This document shows positions 1-13,520 of a stretch of DNA of 64,000 nucleotides, in pieces. Made by a program: the position numbers and the translations under genes. How positions within the stretch are numbered: the stretch's first letter is position 1; every line of letters starts with the position of its first letter. The notes beneath the pieces were generated by a model. It ran no database searches, was not told the origin of the DNA, and saw nothing but the letters and a program-made list of their open reading frames with translations. The stretch comes from Phoebastria nigripes (lineage: Eukaryota > Chordata > Aves > Procellariiformes > Diomedeidae): positions 704,188-768,187 of the forward strand of contig JAYKAV010000911.1 of the NCBI GenBank assembly GCA_035582835.1. The letters are read 5' to 3'.

Positions 1-1419
1 GCCATGTGTGTTTTGCTTCCTACTACAGGATGCATACTTCTGAGGACGGTGTCATTTATGGGAAGGAAATATGTGGAAAAAATGAAGATGAGCCTAAGTA
101 AAATGCATTTTTGAAATACACCTCCTGTGAATAAAACACATTATGTTCAAAAATCTTCAGAAATCTTGAGAGAGTCTGCTGTAGCAAAGCTTAAAAATTA
201 TGTCTTCACAAAACAACTGCAATGGTCTAGGCTTTGACTGTGGAAACTTTTAGTTATTTCGCATTTTTGTAGCTGCAGGTAAAAATTACAAATAAGGTTG
301 GCTCTAGGTATTCATATATTCAGAGACTATCCTGAAGAGTTTACAAGCTGAGCACCGAAGAGTATATAGAGATAATCACATCTTGAATGGAACAGTTCGT
401 ACGAGTAGTACTTTGCAAGTTCAAATGAACAGCTAAGATTGTTAGAGAGAAGAAAATGTCATTTTACCCTCTTTACAAATTGGTTAATGAGGTGCCATTG
501 GATTAAATAACTTCCCAAAGGTCACATAAGTCTATGGCAAAACGATGAACTGAAATTAGCTCTCCAAGGTGCACAGTTTGACAGTGCAACACTGTCTTTA
601 TTTCCATTCCTACAGTTTTGCCTTTAGTTAAACTCTGCCGGCATTGGTTAAAATTTCCTTCTGAACCTAGAAAATACTAAAAAATCTCTTAAAAACCCAG
701 AACCCTTAAATAGTGCTCCCAACCTGTTTTCCTGAATGCTTTCCTCTCCCTTGGGTTACAGAAGCAAATTCTGTTACAAACAAGTTTAATTGTGTAGGTT
801 CTATCTCATCAAAGAAACCAAACCTTCACATTAGGAAAACTAAGGGAAAATGTTTAAAAGGGAAGAAGACATATTTCATATTGGAAAGATTTGCATATGT
901 TCAGCATTAGACAGAGAGCTTTAGAGAAAGCTCATAAGAGTCGGAGCACTCAGGCTTTTCTGGGTTCCCCACTGGGGAGGTGATACTGCACTTGGTTAAT
1001 ATGCTGTAAACAAACTGGCTAGCACTTGCTGTATTTACATTGCACATTAGAAGTTTGAGTTTCCATAGGGAATTCAGAATTCCTCCTCTTATGGAACTGC
1101 TGCTCTCTGGGGAGACGTAACAAGCTACCACTGTGATCAGCAACAGCATGGAAACAAGAGGAGAAAGCAGTAGCAGAAAGATTCTTTTCTCCACTCGTTT
1201 AACCCACAAACTCCGACTCTACTCTCCAGTGCTGTATGTACAGGAGTGTTGACTATAGATTACGAGATCTGTAAGAAAGACCTTGTGATAAAAGCCAAAA
1301 TCTGCCCTCTGTTATGCAGGATATGCTTTCTTACTGAAAGCACAAGATGTTATTAATTTGTCCTACTTCCTCAATGTGAGATTTTAATAATAAAACCCTT
1401 CCGTGTTTCTCTTTCTTAC
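1..1419. other. intron or flank, left edge
   Basis: No convincing exon in phase with the 1.42-kb donor. A minus-strand segment at about 1052-1110 has a good acceptor-like CCCCAG, but its phase does not fit. An MIR-like relic lies at 485-600. Otherwise unique AT-rich sequence. Confidence 0.5.
485..600 (-). repeat. MIR-like SINE relic
   Basis: Contains diverged reverse-complement MIR landmarks in order: a T-rich 'ttttaccctctttacaa' block, then 'taacttcccaaaggtcaca'. Highly eroded, so the family assignment is tentative. Confidence 0.45.
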
Positions 1420-1505
1420 TGGTAGCTTTGCTGAGAAACTGATGCTTTTGACATCTTTTTTAGAAAGCAGAGCATAATCCTGTTGTCCTAGACCACGTTC
1501 TACAG
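1420..1505 (-). CDS. coding exon, last one visible in the window
   Basis: 86 bp, phase 1 to 0. The donor is strong (ACCA/GTAAGA) and the acceptor ends ATATTTTCTCCTCAG. Only one frame is open, reading VERGLGQQDYALLSKKD and onwards, and it continues the fold begun in the preceding exon. No stop codon or polyadenylation region for the gene was found between here and position 1, so the gene most likely continues beyond the left edge. Confidence 0.76.
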
Positions 1506-2928
1506 CTGAGGAGAAAATATTTTTGTTGTATATGAAGCTGTGAAAGCCAGATCTAAAAAGGGGACATTGGAGTGGAAGTGTGAATGTGAAAATTTACATC
1601 CCTAAATCCTATATAACAATCCTGACAACTGTTGCTTGGCTGCTGCCTAACCCTCCCCACACTCCCTTTTCAGATGGTCCCCATCTCGTAGTTTAGCTGC
1701 TGGGCATCCCATCTGCTGTGCCCATTGGAATTTCACTGTCCCTGGGCACTTACAGGGCATCTCAGGGCTTACTGGCAAGCTCAGTGCTGGACACCTGAGT
1801 CAAGCCAGCAGAAGCTATGTGGCATGGCATCTAAAACCTAAGGCAAGGTTTTCTGGTGGCTCTTGCCTCATGGCTACAACAGGGTCAGAAGCAGGTGGCC
1901 TTCGCCATGCCTTACAGCAAAAATCTCACCCAACTCTAGCAGAGTCTGAAAATTTGGGCTTATTTACATCTAAGGTGAGTTTCACCCCTCATCTCCAATT
2001 CACTGATTTGTAAAGCTCCTTAAAATAGCTCAGCTGTCAAAGCCGATGTATGAACCCCCTGTCACTATACTAATGTAAATTATTACTTATCTAAAATTTT
2101 TAAAGGTGCAAATATATGGCATTGCAAAATGGCATTTGACAGCAAAGTGTGACTGCACTGAGTGATGTGAGCTTTCAGTCTGCTGTGCTCCTAGAAACAA
2201 ATTGGAGTGCTTTCGCACATCTCCCATCTCGAGGTCTGTTTGCGGTTACTACAGTGACTTCTCTTTGTTCTGTGCTCAAGTGCTGTTAGAGTCAAGGGCT
2301 CATCTGTCATGTGCTATAGATAATCTCAAAAACACCTTAGCAGACAAGGTACGAACCCCAGGGCTGTTTATATTCATGAAAACTTTTCCCCCCCACAGAG
2401 GTCACATTGAGTAAGATAAACCAGTGTCATCAAATATGCAGCATACATTGCAACAGGGGTCTGGCACTGCAGGCTTAACACCTTTTGTGAGCTGCGTCAA
2501 GGAGGACTGGTTTTGTCCTTAGCTTGATCATCAGTTTCAAACGGCCAATGCTCTTGTAGTTCAAATGTAAATGAGAACATGGGTTATAACTATCCTCATT
2601 TCTCATTACTGAGATGACAAAATGCATTTTCTCCTACCTGACTGCTTGATAGCTAGAGAGCAACTGATATACAGATATCGTGGTTATAATATGGATATAA
2701 TAAAATAAGCCTAATAAAATAAAAGAACTGCCTGACAGCAGCGCTGCAGAGGACTGTCTTTCCATAGTTGCAGGCTGCAATACATGCCTGATACAGAATC
2801 AGGTCACAGGTTGTATTTGTATCCACAGCAATAACGATCATTTATAAAACCCATAAAATAACTATTTTTTCCCCAAGTATTTTATGACTTGGTTACAGGA
2901 ATGCCACTAGAAACCATTGTACATTTAC
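1506..2928. other. intron between the 3.1- and 1.5-kb exons
   Basis: About 1.4 kb. The phases of the flanking exons agree directly, so no exon is needed here and none was seen. No recognisable repeat. Confidence 0.6.
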
Positions 2929-3226
2929 CATACAATGCACCGTACCGTATAGTACTGCTGTTTTTAAAATTTAGCAGTTTCACCTGAAAATAAGAATCAG
3001 GGGTATCTGGATATTTGCAGTACTGTCCTACATATCCCATGACCAGTTTTCCCTTGACTTCAGTGAGTTTTGGATTAGATCTTTTGTTATTTAAAACTAG
3101 TTTTGAAGGCTGCTCAAGTATACGCTCCTCAGAAGTACAAATATTGATATTTCTGTTTTGTCTTATACTATCACTGTAAATAACTTCACAGCTAGCACTG
3201 ACGGCCTCTATTTCATTTTTAAATAG
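2929..3226 (-). CDS. long coding exon, Lys/Asn/Ser-rich
   Basis: 298 bp, phase 0 to 1, the longest exon seen. The acceptor ends TTTGCATTTTAGATTTCAG and the donor is TATG/GTAAAT. About one hundred codons are open. The first part is polar, with many Ser, Asn and Arg residues. The second part, from about residue 60, reads KGKLVMGYVGQYCKYPDT and looks like a small beta-rich fold (possibly tudor- or OB-like; resemblance only). It joins the next exon through an alanine codon. Confidence 0.86.
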
Positions 3227-3559
3227 CTGAAATCTAAAATGCAAGTATTTATCAATTTTCTAACAAATATTAAGAGAAAAACATCTAGTTAAAACTTCTT
3301 AGAATAATAATAACGAAGAATTTAGCGTGCATGTTTTGCCTCCACACTTGTTTTATTTTGCTAAATAGCCTATGTGGAATACAATTTACTTCTCCACTTA
3401 AAAAAAAAAAAAAAAAACCAACCCTGTTCCATTCTGTTTTGGTTTGCGGGGTTCTGTTGTCATTTTATCCTAAAGTGCTGTTTCCTCACATTTGCATCTA
3501 CCAGCCTTTTTAATGTGATATTCCATTTAAACTGCCTTTTAATTGTATGTGCTGCCTTG

Positions 3560-3720
3560 GCAGAACATGACTGATGTACTAGCGTTAATTAGGGCTCCAG
3601 TCAGCAGCCTATGCCAGCTGGAAACTGAGAAACAAGCGTAAATTATTCTGTCATCAATCAGCTCGAAAATGTTTGAATCACTAATTAGTTTGCAATTTGG
3701 GTGACAGTTTATCTGACGCA
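3560..3720. other. conserved-looking non-coding block
   Basis: An unusually information-rich stretch with several homeodomain-type cores (GTTAATTAGG, CTAATTAGTTTG), CAATCAGCTCGAAAATG and preserved CpGs in an otherwise CpG-poor intron. No open frame or repeat signature. Such blocks are often conserved enhancers. This is inferred from texture alone. Confidence 0.3.
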
Positions 3721-6700
3721 GGCGGTGTCAGAAACTTCAGATCTTAGATGAATAATTTGCCAGCAACAAGCACATATTCCCTGCTTTTAAATACATGAAG
3801 GTTTATCTGCATGTTGAAAGGTGGCTCAGCAGTCTTCATTAACTTCCAACTGGGACTATGTAAATCAGGAATCAGTGTGAGGCACTTCAGTCTGTGGTGG
3901 CTTAGCAGATGATATTTAGAAAAAGAAAGCCTCTTTTCTCTCTTTTTTATTAATAATTCATAAACTGATAGACGAGAATGTTTGGGCTTTAACAGCTTAA
4001 AAAAAATCACAATGGTTAAAAAAAAAAAAGGCAATCACCCCCTTTTACATGAAAATTAGTTGTGCTGCATCTTGCTGTTTAACTGATTTATTCTCCTCTA
4101 CTGTCATGTGTCTGGAATGTTAAGCAGCAAGTGATTAGCCCTTGTCCTTTAAAGCAGGATCATTATTGGGGTTTTACTAAATGGCAGACCTGTGTTTCCA
4201 TTTAAAGGATAAGGGGGGAAACAAGAAATTGCTAACAGGAAGCAGAAAAGGTTATCCGTGTCTCAAAAGGAGAAACTATTCAACATTATAAATGCAGTCA
4301 AGAGGGTCTTAACATCTATGTTATTCTTATCTATAAGAGAGGTAAGTTTGATATCTTGCAACGCATACAACTGTTGTGTGGCCCCCAGATAAAACAAAAT
4401 TGTAGAAACAATTTAGGGATATAGTATTACTGGGTAGAGAGAGACCAATGTGTCTTCTACCTATGTATCCATCCTTCTAGATCTGAAGGATGTGTGGTTG
4501 ATATGGAAAGGTGCAATTACAGGAGCACGGAGGAGAGCCACTAGCTGACCTCGGTGCCAATTACAAAAGGCAGGTGAGGATATGATTTTCAGGTTCTCTG
4601 TGGCTGGCAAAGGGCGTGCTCTCTGCACTCGGAGCCTCGGCAAGGTGAGAGAAGTGGGGGAAATGACATTGTGTAATTATGATTAGCTGGTGCCACTCTG
4701 TAAGTGCATCACAGGAGTAGCATAGGAGTGCAGCTGCTTAATAGGTGTGCATAAAAGGATTTGAAGGAACAAATCAATGATGGCTTGGTGACAGTCCTTT
4801 TCCCTTCTGTCCCACATCCCTCTGCTCTCAAGTCCTATTTGTTATAGGCAGAACAAATCTTTCCCTGGTATGTCCTATCTTAACACCTTACCTACATTGG
4901 TTTAAAACTTTACTAAACTTTGGCTATTTTGGTACATTTTTTTCCGTGTATTAAGTAGACTTAAATAAAATAATTTTGTTTTCAGAAATTTCTAGGAAAA
5001 ACGAGTTTGCTGCTTCAGGGGAGAAAAAAAAGCAACTAACAAAATATATTCTTTTGCACATGCTAAAACCTGTGATTCTTATAGCTGTTTCACTGAGAAC
5101 CTTTAGCGTTTGCAGGCAAAAACTTTTTAAGTTAAGCAGTATAGATAGTCCACATGACAAAGCAGTGTTTTGCACCTTTTTCATGAAAAAAAAGGCATGG
5201 TTGGTCAATTAACAAGATCCTTACACAATTTCACTTCGCCAAAGGTCAGGAGAGATTGGATGGAAATATGGTAGATGTAGTCTTTAAAAATCCCCTGGCA
5301 GGGGGATCACAACAAGGCTTCACACACCGCTGCAAATGGGCTCTGGCCTGTGAAAGAATCAGTACCGTGCAGGGAAGGAGGCTGCAGGAGGATGGTTTCA
5401 GGCCACCCAGGGTAACAAGCCCTCTATCCTGGGGACCACCACTGCGTCCTTGGTCCAGGCTCGGTACCTTCCACAGATGGTCCTTAATTGTGCTCCTTGT
5501 TTGCTGTGTGCCCAAAGAGGGGTCTGAGTTGGGAAGTCCTGGCTGCTGACCGCTCCACCTGCAATCAGGAGGGAGGGAGCTGCAAATACAAAAAGCCATG
5601 CGTAACAATAAGTAGCCTACGAGATCCAGTTTTCGGGATATCAGATCGAGCAGCCAACATGAATGGCACTTTTGACCTTAATCCCTCTGTCTCAACTCTC
5701 TGTCAGCACAATGTGGGAAAAATAAATTCCTGTTTGTCAAGCACTTTCATGAACTATATAAAAAACACATGAAGCAATTAATGAGTCTGGCTTTAGAGTA
5801 AAGTTTGAATAGTGGAAAATAAACAAAGCTTCGGCCCGCACACTGCAGAATGAAGATAAAGCAAAATAGTGAATAGCTGCTTACTCTCCAAGCCCTCTTC
5901 TATCTATACATTGAGCAAGGCTGCAATCTGTTTAGAAAAAAAAAAGGGAGCTACGTGGGAATTTCTTTTGACAAAAACTTTTTGCTTGTTTCTTTGTTTT
6001 ATCAGAAAATACCAGTTTCTCAAAACTGCAACTTTTTATGGAAACACATTCATCTGAATGATGTTTTTGTCAAAAGGACTTCCATGGCCCAGTGGAGAAT
6101 TTCTTGTCAAAAGCGAAGTCAGAAAGCGATAAACCCACAGAGGCAGACCCGCTCCAGAGTGGCCACCAGCTTAGTTGTTAGGCAANACTAAATGCAGTGC
6201 CGCCGTAGGAGAATGCAGCTGTCTAGCAGGAGTATATGATGGCTGGAGGTCATACATCTAGCAACAGCCCTCCTCCTTCTTCTGCATCACGTACCTCTCT
6301 TGGTATGTCCTATTTATTACAGGCAGAGCTGATGCTACCTGTGCACTTTCTTGACACTTCCTATCCTGCTTTCCACATCCCAGAGGAGACCTGAGACCAT
6401 TCAAGCGCTGGAAAACTGTTCCTTCTCTTACTCTTTCTCTCCCTGCTTTCATTTCAAAAGGTCTCATTTTTGTTCCTAAATGGAATTTAAAACTAGCAGT
6501 GTTTCATTAATAAATAGCACTGCTGGACCCTAGAAATCTTTCTGAGGATTGCATAAATACTGTAATGCAAATGAACACAGGGGCAACAAATGGACAACCT
6601 TAATTCTGGCATTTTCTCACTTTTGACTGATTCTTCAACTTTAATACGGAAAACACACATACACATGCACATGCTTAGACTGTAAACACTGGCAGAGTGT

Positions 6701-6929
6701 GAAACTGCAAACTCTATGATATGTCTAAGAAAAAAAAATCACCAAGTCAGTTTAAGCTAGTGCATGTGGACTAAATATGTATGTAGCACAGTAGTGACAA
6801 AAGACTTCAAAAAATCACTGTCCTATTCTATATACAGAATCCCTGTTCTCAAAACCCTACAAACTAAATAGAAGTGACAGATGAATGATGAGAAGAGAAA
6901 CTGTTTCTTCTTCAAAAAGGAAAATGGCA

Positions 6930-7015
6930 GCTAACGCTTAGAGAAAGTGACTTGTACAAAGTTGCACTGGAAACCTTTGACAGCATTGGCAGCTGAGCAG
7001 CAATATACTGAATCC
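6930..7015 (-). repeat. MIR-like SINE relic (tentative)
   Basis: The run 'gagaaagtgacttgtacaaa' followed by 'gttgcactgg' resembles the reverse complement of the MIR core (AG-AAGTGACTTG-CCAAGGTC). Short and diverged. Confidence 0.3.
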
Positions 7016-9842
7016 TAGTTTAAAGCTTTACCCTCTTGATAGTTATTCTTCTCTTTATTTGTATGAGGTGCAGGTAACTTCTACACCATCACGTTAGGTT
7101 TCCTTTTAGATGATAAGAGACCTTTTGTATGTCTGAGTTCAGCTCCTCTGAATTTAACTTATCTTAAAGAGGAATTATGTTTGTCTTTGTTAAGGAGCAT
7201 CTTGGGACCAAGGAAAGGTGGGGGGGTTGTCTTTAAATGCTCAAACTTAGCTCTAGAAAAATGAGAACTGGGGGAGAGGTATTTTAGTTTAGCCATAATT
7301 TTTTTTTAATTTGCAAGATGAAGTCAGAAAATCCAGAATTCTGCTGTTGTCAGAAGCTGGCCTCAGAGAAGTCATCCAGCAATCAGAGGAAGGCGCTGAG
7401 CACCAGCTCTGTGTGCTTAGCTGGAGGAAACTCATTCCCAGAGACTACTCTGATACCTCAGGACTTGTTGCTGAACAAGACTATCATGACATCAAGGGAG
7501 AGGGATGAGTTAAAATAACAAAAAATGGATTGTTTGGTATCACAGAGCTCAAATTCCTCTCACATCATTTCTCAATGTCTCCTTGGCAGTTTCTTCAAGG
7601 ACTCTGAAGTATTTTAGAACTTCTTTGGTTTTGTTTTTGTGTTTGTTTTTTTCTTCCTTTCAATGTAATTATCCTTTTCATACATTGATATTGTAAAAGG
7701 GTGGAATATCTACTGTTGTACATCAGTTGGCACGTTTGTTTACCCATTACAGATGCCAAGGTGACTTGTGAAGAGAACATCTCAAATAGCTTTTGAAACT
7801 ATTGTTTCAGAATAGGGTCAGGTTTATTTAAATCAACCATGTTCTGAATGGAACACAATACAAGAACTTTTCTCTCCTAGTTTGTTCTCTTGATTCCTGC
7901 CACCTCGTACATTTTAATAGACAAAATAGATGAGGAAGAAAGATGGGGAAGAGGAAGTCCTTAATCTTGAGTGAATATCCTTAAAGGAAGTAAGTTCAGA
8001 GAGTATAATGCAAACCTCATCACATAGAGTGAGCTGAGACAGCAAATAATTTAAGGTAAAAATCATACCAAACCTCAGCAGACTGTTAACCAGTGAAAGA
8101 CCAGTGAAGACTGAAAAGGGGACATGGGTCTGGATGAGCTGTTGCTTAATTTTAGACATTCAAGCTGAATGCTTCAGGTAGGAGCCTGCATGCTATGGAG
8201 GTCCTCGTTAGTCAGTGGGAAAAGATAAGCATCTACGGAGTGTGGTAAGTGGCTGGATTGTCCATATCCCCCTACTGATTACAGGGGGGCTGGGATCAGC
8301 ACACTCCTAACTTGAAAGCAAAGCCTCCTTGGAAAGCTGGGTTTCTCTGCTGCCTGCTCTGTTCCTGTTTATGGGGAAAAAAGAAAAAAGTACTCAAGGC
8401 TATTTCCCTCTCCATCCCAAACATCTCTCACCCTAAAGGGCAGGTTGGAGAACACATTAATCACAGGATTAGTCTGGAAAAGGAGGTCAGTGCCTTGTTC
8501 CTTCAGACAAGTTTGTATCACTGCTGTGAAGTTCCTACATCTGTCTGGTGGTCCTGGAGCAATGACTTCCTTTTCATTTTTCTCTACCTTTTTTTAAGAT
8601 GGGAGGAACTGTTCTGTACCCCTGCCTGGTGACGGCTTCTTCCTGGTGAAGGGGTTGCATGGCTTGTAACTACTCTGTGCCTGGCTCCTTGCAGTTAATG
8701 TGGAGCATTTTCATTTCAAGGAAGTCTTGAGATGTCCTAAAGCACTTGTAAACTAAAAATCACAGTGGTAAAGGTGCAGTTGGTTTTCTTCAGGGCATAT
8801 ACTGTATTTTAGAAAACGTTTTCCACGTCTCACACATTCTGGCTTTCTTAAATTGGACATTTATTAGCTATAATTGTTATATAATTCACTGATACTTAAC
8901 AAAATATACACCTGGAAAACCTTCTAATCAACTGCCAACACTTCGGGCATGGAAGCAATCAGAAGTGAGTGTGTTCAGAGGCTGGGATTTTCAAGCAGCA
9001 GAGAGGGAGTCAGTCACCTAATTAAACTGAATGGGAATAAGGCATTTCTATCTTTCAGAGCAGCTCTAAAAATCCCAGCCTTCTTTTCTTATGGGTTCAG
9101 CCACAGATGTTCTTATCTAATTCTGGATGCTTTCCATTTTGTCTCATTCGGGTGCCTGGGAAGGGTCAATCTTTATGCCTGATGTTCTTGGAGTCTTTAT
9201 CACCTCTCTATCATCACCCATTCAACACATTTTCTAACGGATTTTCCTCACTTACCCTTATGCTCTTTGGTCAGAGTGTTTAAGGCCATGGGGATGACTT
9301 GATCTTTGTAAGTGTGCTCCTTCACTGCCCTCTTTAAACTTTAATGTACATCCATTGGATCCTGCTCAGGGAGCTGAGTATTATTGATTGTGTGATCTTA
9401 TAATGTACTCTATGTAAAAAAAAAGAAATCTCTGTCTTTAGTTCTTGCTCTATCCCTGCTGGTTTGAAGTAATTGTAAGTTATTAAATGGGAAATGGAGT
9501 TTCTCTGAACTAGGGAGATATTTCCAGTACTTCAGTGTTAATCTAACTTACTGATACTGGTTCTTTATGACCAAGTCTTGTTTTATCAGCATGGCGATCA
9601 AAAACCTGCTTCTCCCAATACTTCTGATGCAGCAGAAATTGGGGTGAGATTTGGAGTTGGGCATTTATTTATTTGGGATGGTGGGAGGAGCTTATGTCTT
9701 TGCAATATACCAAGATTAAACCCATAATATTTAATATTGAGAACTTAGATTCAATGTGGGATTTTTATGATGTTATTTTTGTCAGGCAAATATATATTAT
9801 TTCAACTCCTGTCCTCTCTACTTCCCTTAGAAAGAGATAAAC

Positions 9843-9983
9843 CTGAAAAATGTAGATAATTTTTTTAAAGCTGCAGAGTGAAAGAAGGTTCTTAGTACTT
9901 CTCAGGAACTCCATAATATCTTTCAGGACTGGGTCTTTCTTTGAGTTACTGTGAAAATTACAAATGTTCCTCTTTTTCTGTAA
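9843..9983 (-). CDS. possible extra exon inside the longest intron
   Basis: 141 bp, exactly 47 codons, open in phase 0 to 0, so it would fit between the 27.8- and 3.1-kb exons without disturbing the frame. It includes DPVLKDIMEFLRSTKNLL, which is helix-like. Splice sites are mediocre: the acceptor ends ACCATCTCAG without a long pyrimidine run, and the donor is TCAG/GTTTAT. It could be an alternatively used exon or chance. Confidence 0.38.
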
Positions 9984-12176
9984 CTGAGATGGTATCAATG
10001 CTCATGACACTCTCCCTTCTCTGCCTACTGTGATATCTGCCAGGGCATGAAGTGAGATGGTCTGAAACTCAGCTTTGTAAGCTCAGCTGGTTCTCCATCC
10101 TCTGGAGTTGTATTTCATCAGGGNGTAATGAAATACAGGTTCTTCCTCCCACCCACTTCTACCTCCTCTGCTTATTCAAAACTCAGTGTGGATTATTTTG
10201 AAAACTGTTATGACAGTGCTAGGTTCCTATGAGCTCCACTCACGGTGCCTTGTTGTACATGGTCTAAAACGCAACTAGAAACTATTTTTCTGCTAGTTTT
10301 TAAAAGGCTTTGACATCATGATATATGTTATTTCTGGTGACATTCTGATGTGCTATAACTGTTTGAAAATACTAGGTGTTAGATGTAAATTCTCCATTAT
10401 ACAGACATAATATTTTTATTTCTCTTAATATTGCTTTTATCCTTTTGCTTCCAAGGTCTAAAGCACCATTCTGGAATAGGACTTTTTCAAACTGCAGAGT
10501 TTATACATTTATATCATTCTGGATGCTGCATGGTAGCCTGTTGACAAGCTTTCCACAAGGCTCAGCTGAGCAACTGATAGCACAGCATTTTTAACTTATT
10601 TAATCAGGAAGTCAGGAATGTAGTCTAATATGCTTTATTCATGTGTTTTTGTTAAATGTGTCTTTAAACATTAAACTGATGATCAATGCCTTCAGAAAAA
10701 TATATGCGTTTTAGACTGATACATACAATTTGGACAGTACTTTTGTTCTTGCATCCTCTTCAGAAGGTAATAAAAACAAATGCGAAGATGAAAGATTCAT
10801 GTTGTCTTCTAGCATCAGATTGTCATTAAGTGTAACTTTGCCCACCTCAACAGTAAATTAGACACCATGTGAGGATCTGGTCCCCATTTTAATCAGCTTT
10901 GAAGACTATCATGGAGGAAGGAGGTAGTTATAAGTAGGTTGACTTGATCAGTCAAATGAGCCAATCCACAGCAAACTGAAGATTAATGAAAATGAAAAAT
11001 ATAGTGTCATGAAGCTCTAATGTGTGTGGACAAAGCATGATGCCATGGAGTGAGGAAGTAGGTGGAAATAGTCAAAATTATGGAAATAGATCTGAAAAGT
11101 CTTATATGAGCATTGTATGTATTGTGACATCATAGAGAACCCAGAGAAGTGTGGGAAAACTAGTCAAGCCACAGAGACTGATAATAACAAAGACTGAAAT
11201 TCTCAAAGCAGTACAGTGCATTTAAAAAATGGATTTGGGAAGAGTTTTAACAGTGCTTCTGTGGATAAACTCCCTGCAGTATTTGAAAATCTTAATCTAA
11301 TTTTCTGAAATAAGTTGGATAAACAATGACCAGAATAAGATATAAGAATAGCCTATATTCTCACATAGGATGATAAATACTAGATGGAAACATCAAGATG
11401 GACTAAATCCATAATGAGGAATAAGATGATGACATTCAAAACAGAAAAAAAGGGATTTTTATTCTTTTTTTATTCAGACAATGAGATATAGCTCAGCCAT
11501 AAAACCTTATTACCCTCTCCAATGGAGCTTCAACCATTTATCATAAGATTTTTAAAACTAGTTAGGACAAAATACTAGAAAATATACCGCAGGGATCCTT
11601 CCTGCATTAAGAACAGAGTAAATAGTGACTTATGTAGTTGTAGTAGCCAAAACCTCATTCACCTATCTGGATGTTCTTTCAAATACTGTAACTTTGACAA
11701 TTTCTCTGATAGTAATAAAAAATGAAAAAAGTAATTTATCATTCTTTTTTGATACTATTTTATATGCAGTAATAGTAAACCCATACTGAACTTTCTTTCA
11801 GCTCTGGGTCAGACGGTCAACACCTTCACCCCCATTCTCTCTACAGTAGGCCATTAAAATCCATGAATGGATCCCACTGAAATGGAAGAGACTTTAAATG
11901 TATCTTGGAAGGTTCATGTATTTGGAGTCAGAGGTACCAACAGAAGAAATTGGATCTTGAATCAAAATAAATATCTAAGCAAAGCCATAGCAAGGTATTC
12001 TGGTCCCTAGGGCATCATTTTCTCTCCTCTTGTAGGTGCGGTTAAACATATCTGAGTATAACCATACTTTCTTCTTTCTTCTACACTGTGTTTATCTTTC
12101 TATCCTTTCTGGAAGCAACTGTGTTAAGACTTCACAGATATATTTGCCCTACTGTGGGAGGCTTTCTTACCTCTTC

Positions 12177-12468
12177 TTCCTACAGCTCTGCCTGGATATT
12201 TAACTACAGACAATAGCATAATGAGTACAAGAGAATATCTCTTGAATTTCAGAAATACACTTAAGTACTTTGCAGAGAAAATGTCTCTTCTGGACTATGG
12301 CCTGCTATTTCCAAAGTTCAAGGGGAAGAAAAATAATGAAGAATCGTACCTTTGTTTAACTGAAGAGCTGCAGCAACTTTTATCCTTAAAGCTAGAAAGA
12401 GCTTTCTGTGAATCAACCAATTCGTCAAAAAGCCCCATCATGAGTATTTATAGACAAATCACTATATG
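12177..12468 (+). other. possible plus-strand terminal exon (speculative)
   Basis: A strong plus-strand acceptor (TTACCTCTTCTTCCTACAG) is followed by more than 90 open codons, with a protein-like mix including FRNTLKYFAEKMSLLDYG, ending in TGA. No polyadenylation signal closely follows and no partner exon was found. A chance open frame of this length is expected a few times in a window of this size. Confidence 0.2.
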
Positions 12469-13383
12469 AAAATTACTGTGCCCCACTGAAATCCATAATG
12501 AAGTTATCAGTGAAAAATAGTGGTTGTTCGGCCATACTGATGATTATTCCTAGTGTGATCAGGTAGGGCTTGCCTGTGCCGAGCTGTGCGCAGGCATTTG
12601 ATTCAGGTATTGAACACCCAATCTACTGAAACTACTGAAGGCAAATGGGTATTATCTTTTTCTCTCTCTCTTTTTTTTTTTTTTGTGTCTTTAAAGGGTG
12701 ATATTGCTACTAGTCCTAGTTTCATTTCTTAAAGCTATGTTGATGTATTGGTCAGACGGGCAGTTTCAGCACTGCAATATTAACCAAAGAATGCCTGCAT
12801 GTGTTTTCTCTCTAGTGTTATCATTATTGCAGGTATGCAGCTCAGCCCTTACTCGGAAGTATAAAGGAACTCATTCTAACAGTAATATATTTTGACTTAA
12901 CAGAACTAAAGTAGTAAAATTCAGATTGATGTCCATGATATAAAAACTTTGTTGTGTTTTTCTAACAGAAAAACTAATTGAAGAAATGAAGACATTTGTA
13001 GGTAGTGTACAAAGAATTCCTGCTTGCAGGCAGAATTAATTGGCAGAATACTTTATGATGTGCCAATATATACAGATGCAACAAAACACTCCATACTGGT
13101 AGAGGTCTGCCACGTTTCCAGTGCCTTCCCTGTCCGCAAAAAACTCCTGGTAGCATGGTGGTTTTCATTTGGTCTGTATGTTGCAAAAATAAATTCTCAT
13201 GTAATTTCTAAAAGTGAGAGAAAATTCTTTCAGGGCATGTATTCATTTTTAAGGATGCAAGGTGATTTGTAGGCTTGAATTACATGCTATTCTACAGCAG
13301 AGGCTGTTCAGCATTTCTCAGGCTTAAGCCCAGAGAATCAAAAGTTTTCAAAGCATTTTGTAAAAAAGGAACCTTGGTTTACT

Positions 13384-13520
13384 AGAGAGATGGGTCTGAC
13401 ACTTCTCTTTCTATACCTGCACACTCACATTCATGGTGGCAAGTGCAGCAATTGCTTATATAAAACACTGATAATCAGCAAGGTAATGACTGTGGCTTTA
13501 CCCAACTTTAGTGTAATTTG
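13384..13520 (+). repeat. inverted repeat, left arm
   Basis: About 137 bp that recur as the reverse complement at 14348-14482, with only about eight mismatches by eye. The match begins at AGAGAGAT and ends near GTGTAATT. The sequence is not coding in any frame and does not look like CR1 or an LTR. The arms are separated by about 830 bp of unique sequence. Confidence 0.85.

Noticed and set aside
5246..5608. 120-codon minus-strand open frame and overlapping plus-strand frames
   Set aside because: No splice context. Locally GC-richer DNA explains the length, and the composition is not protein-like.
8294..8370. Very strong minus-strand acceptor near 8.36 kb
   Set aside because: No acceptable donor follows in an open frame. 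The pyrimidine run is just an AT/G-rich stretch read backwards.
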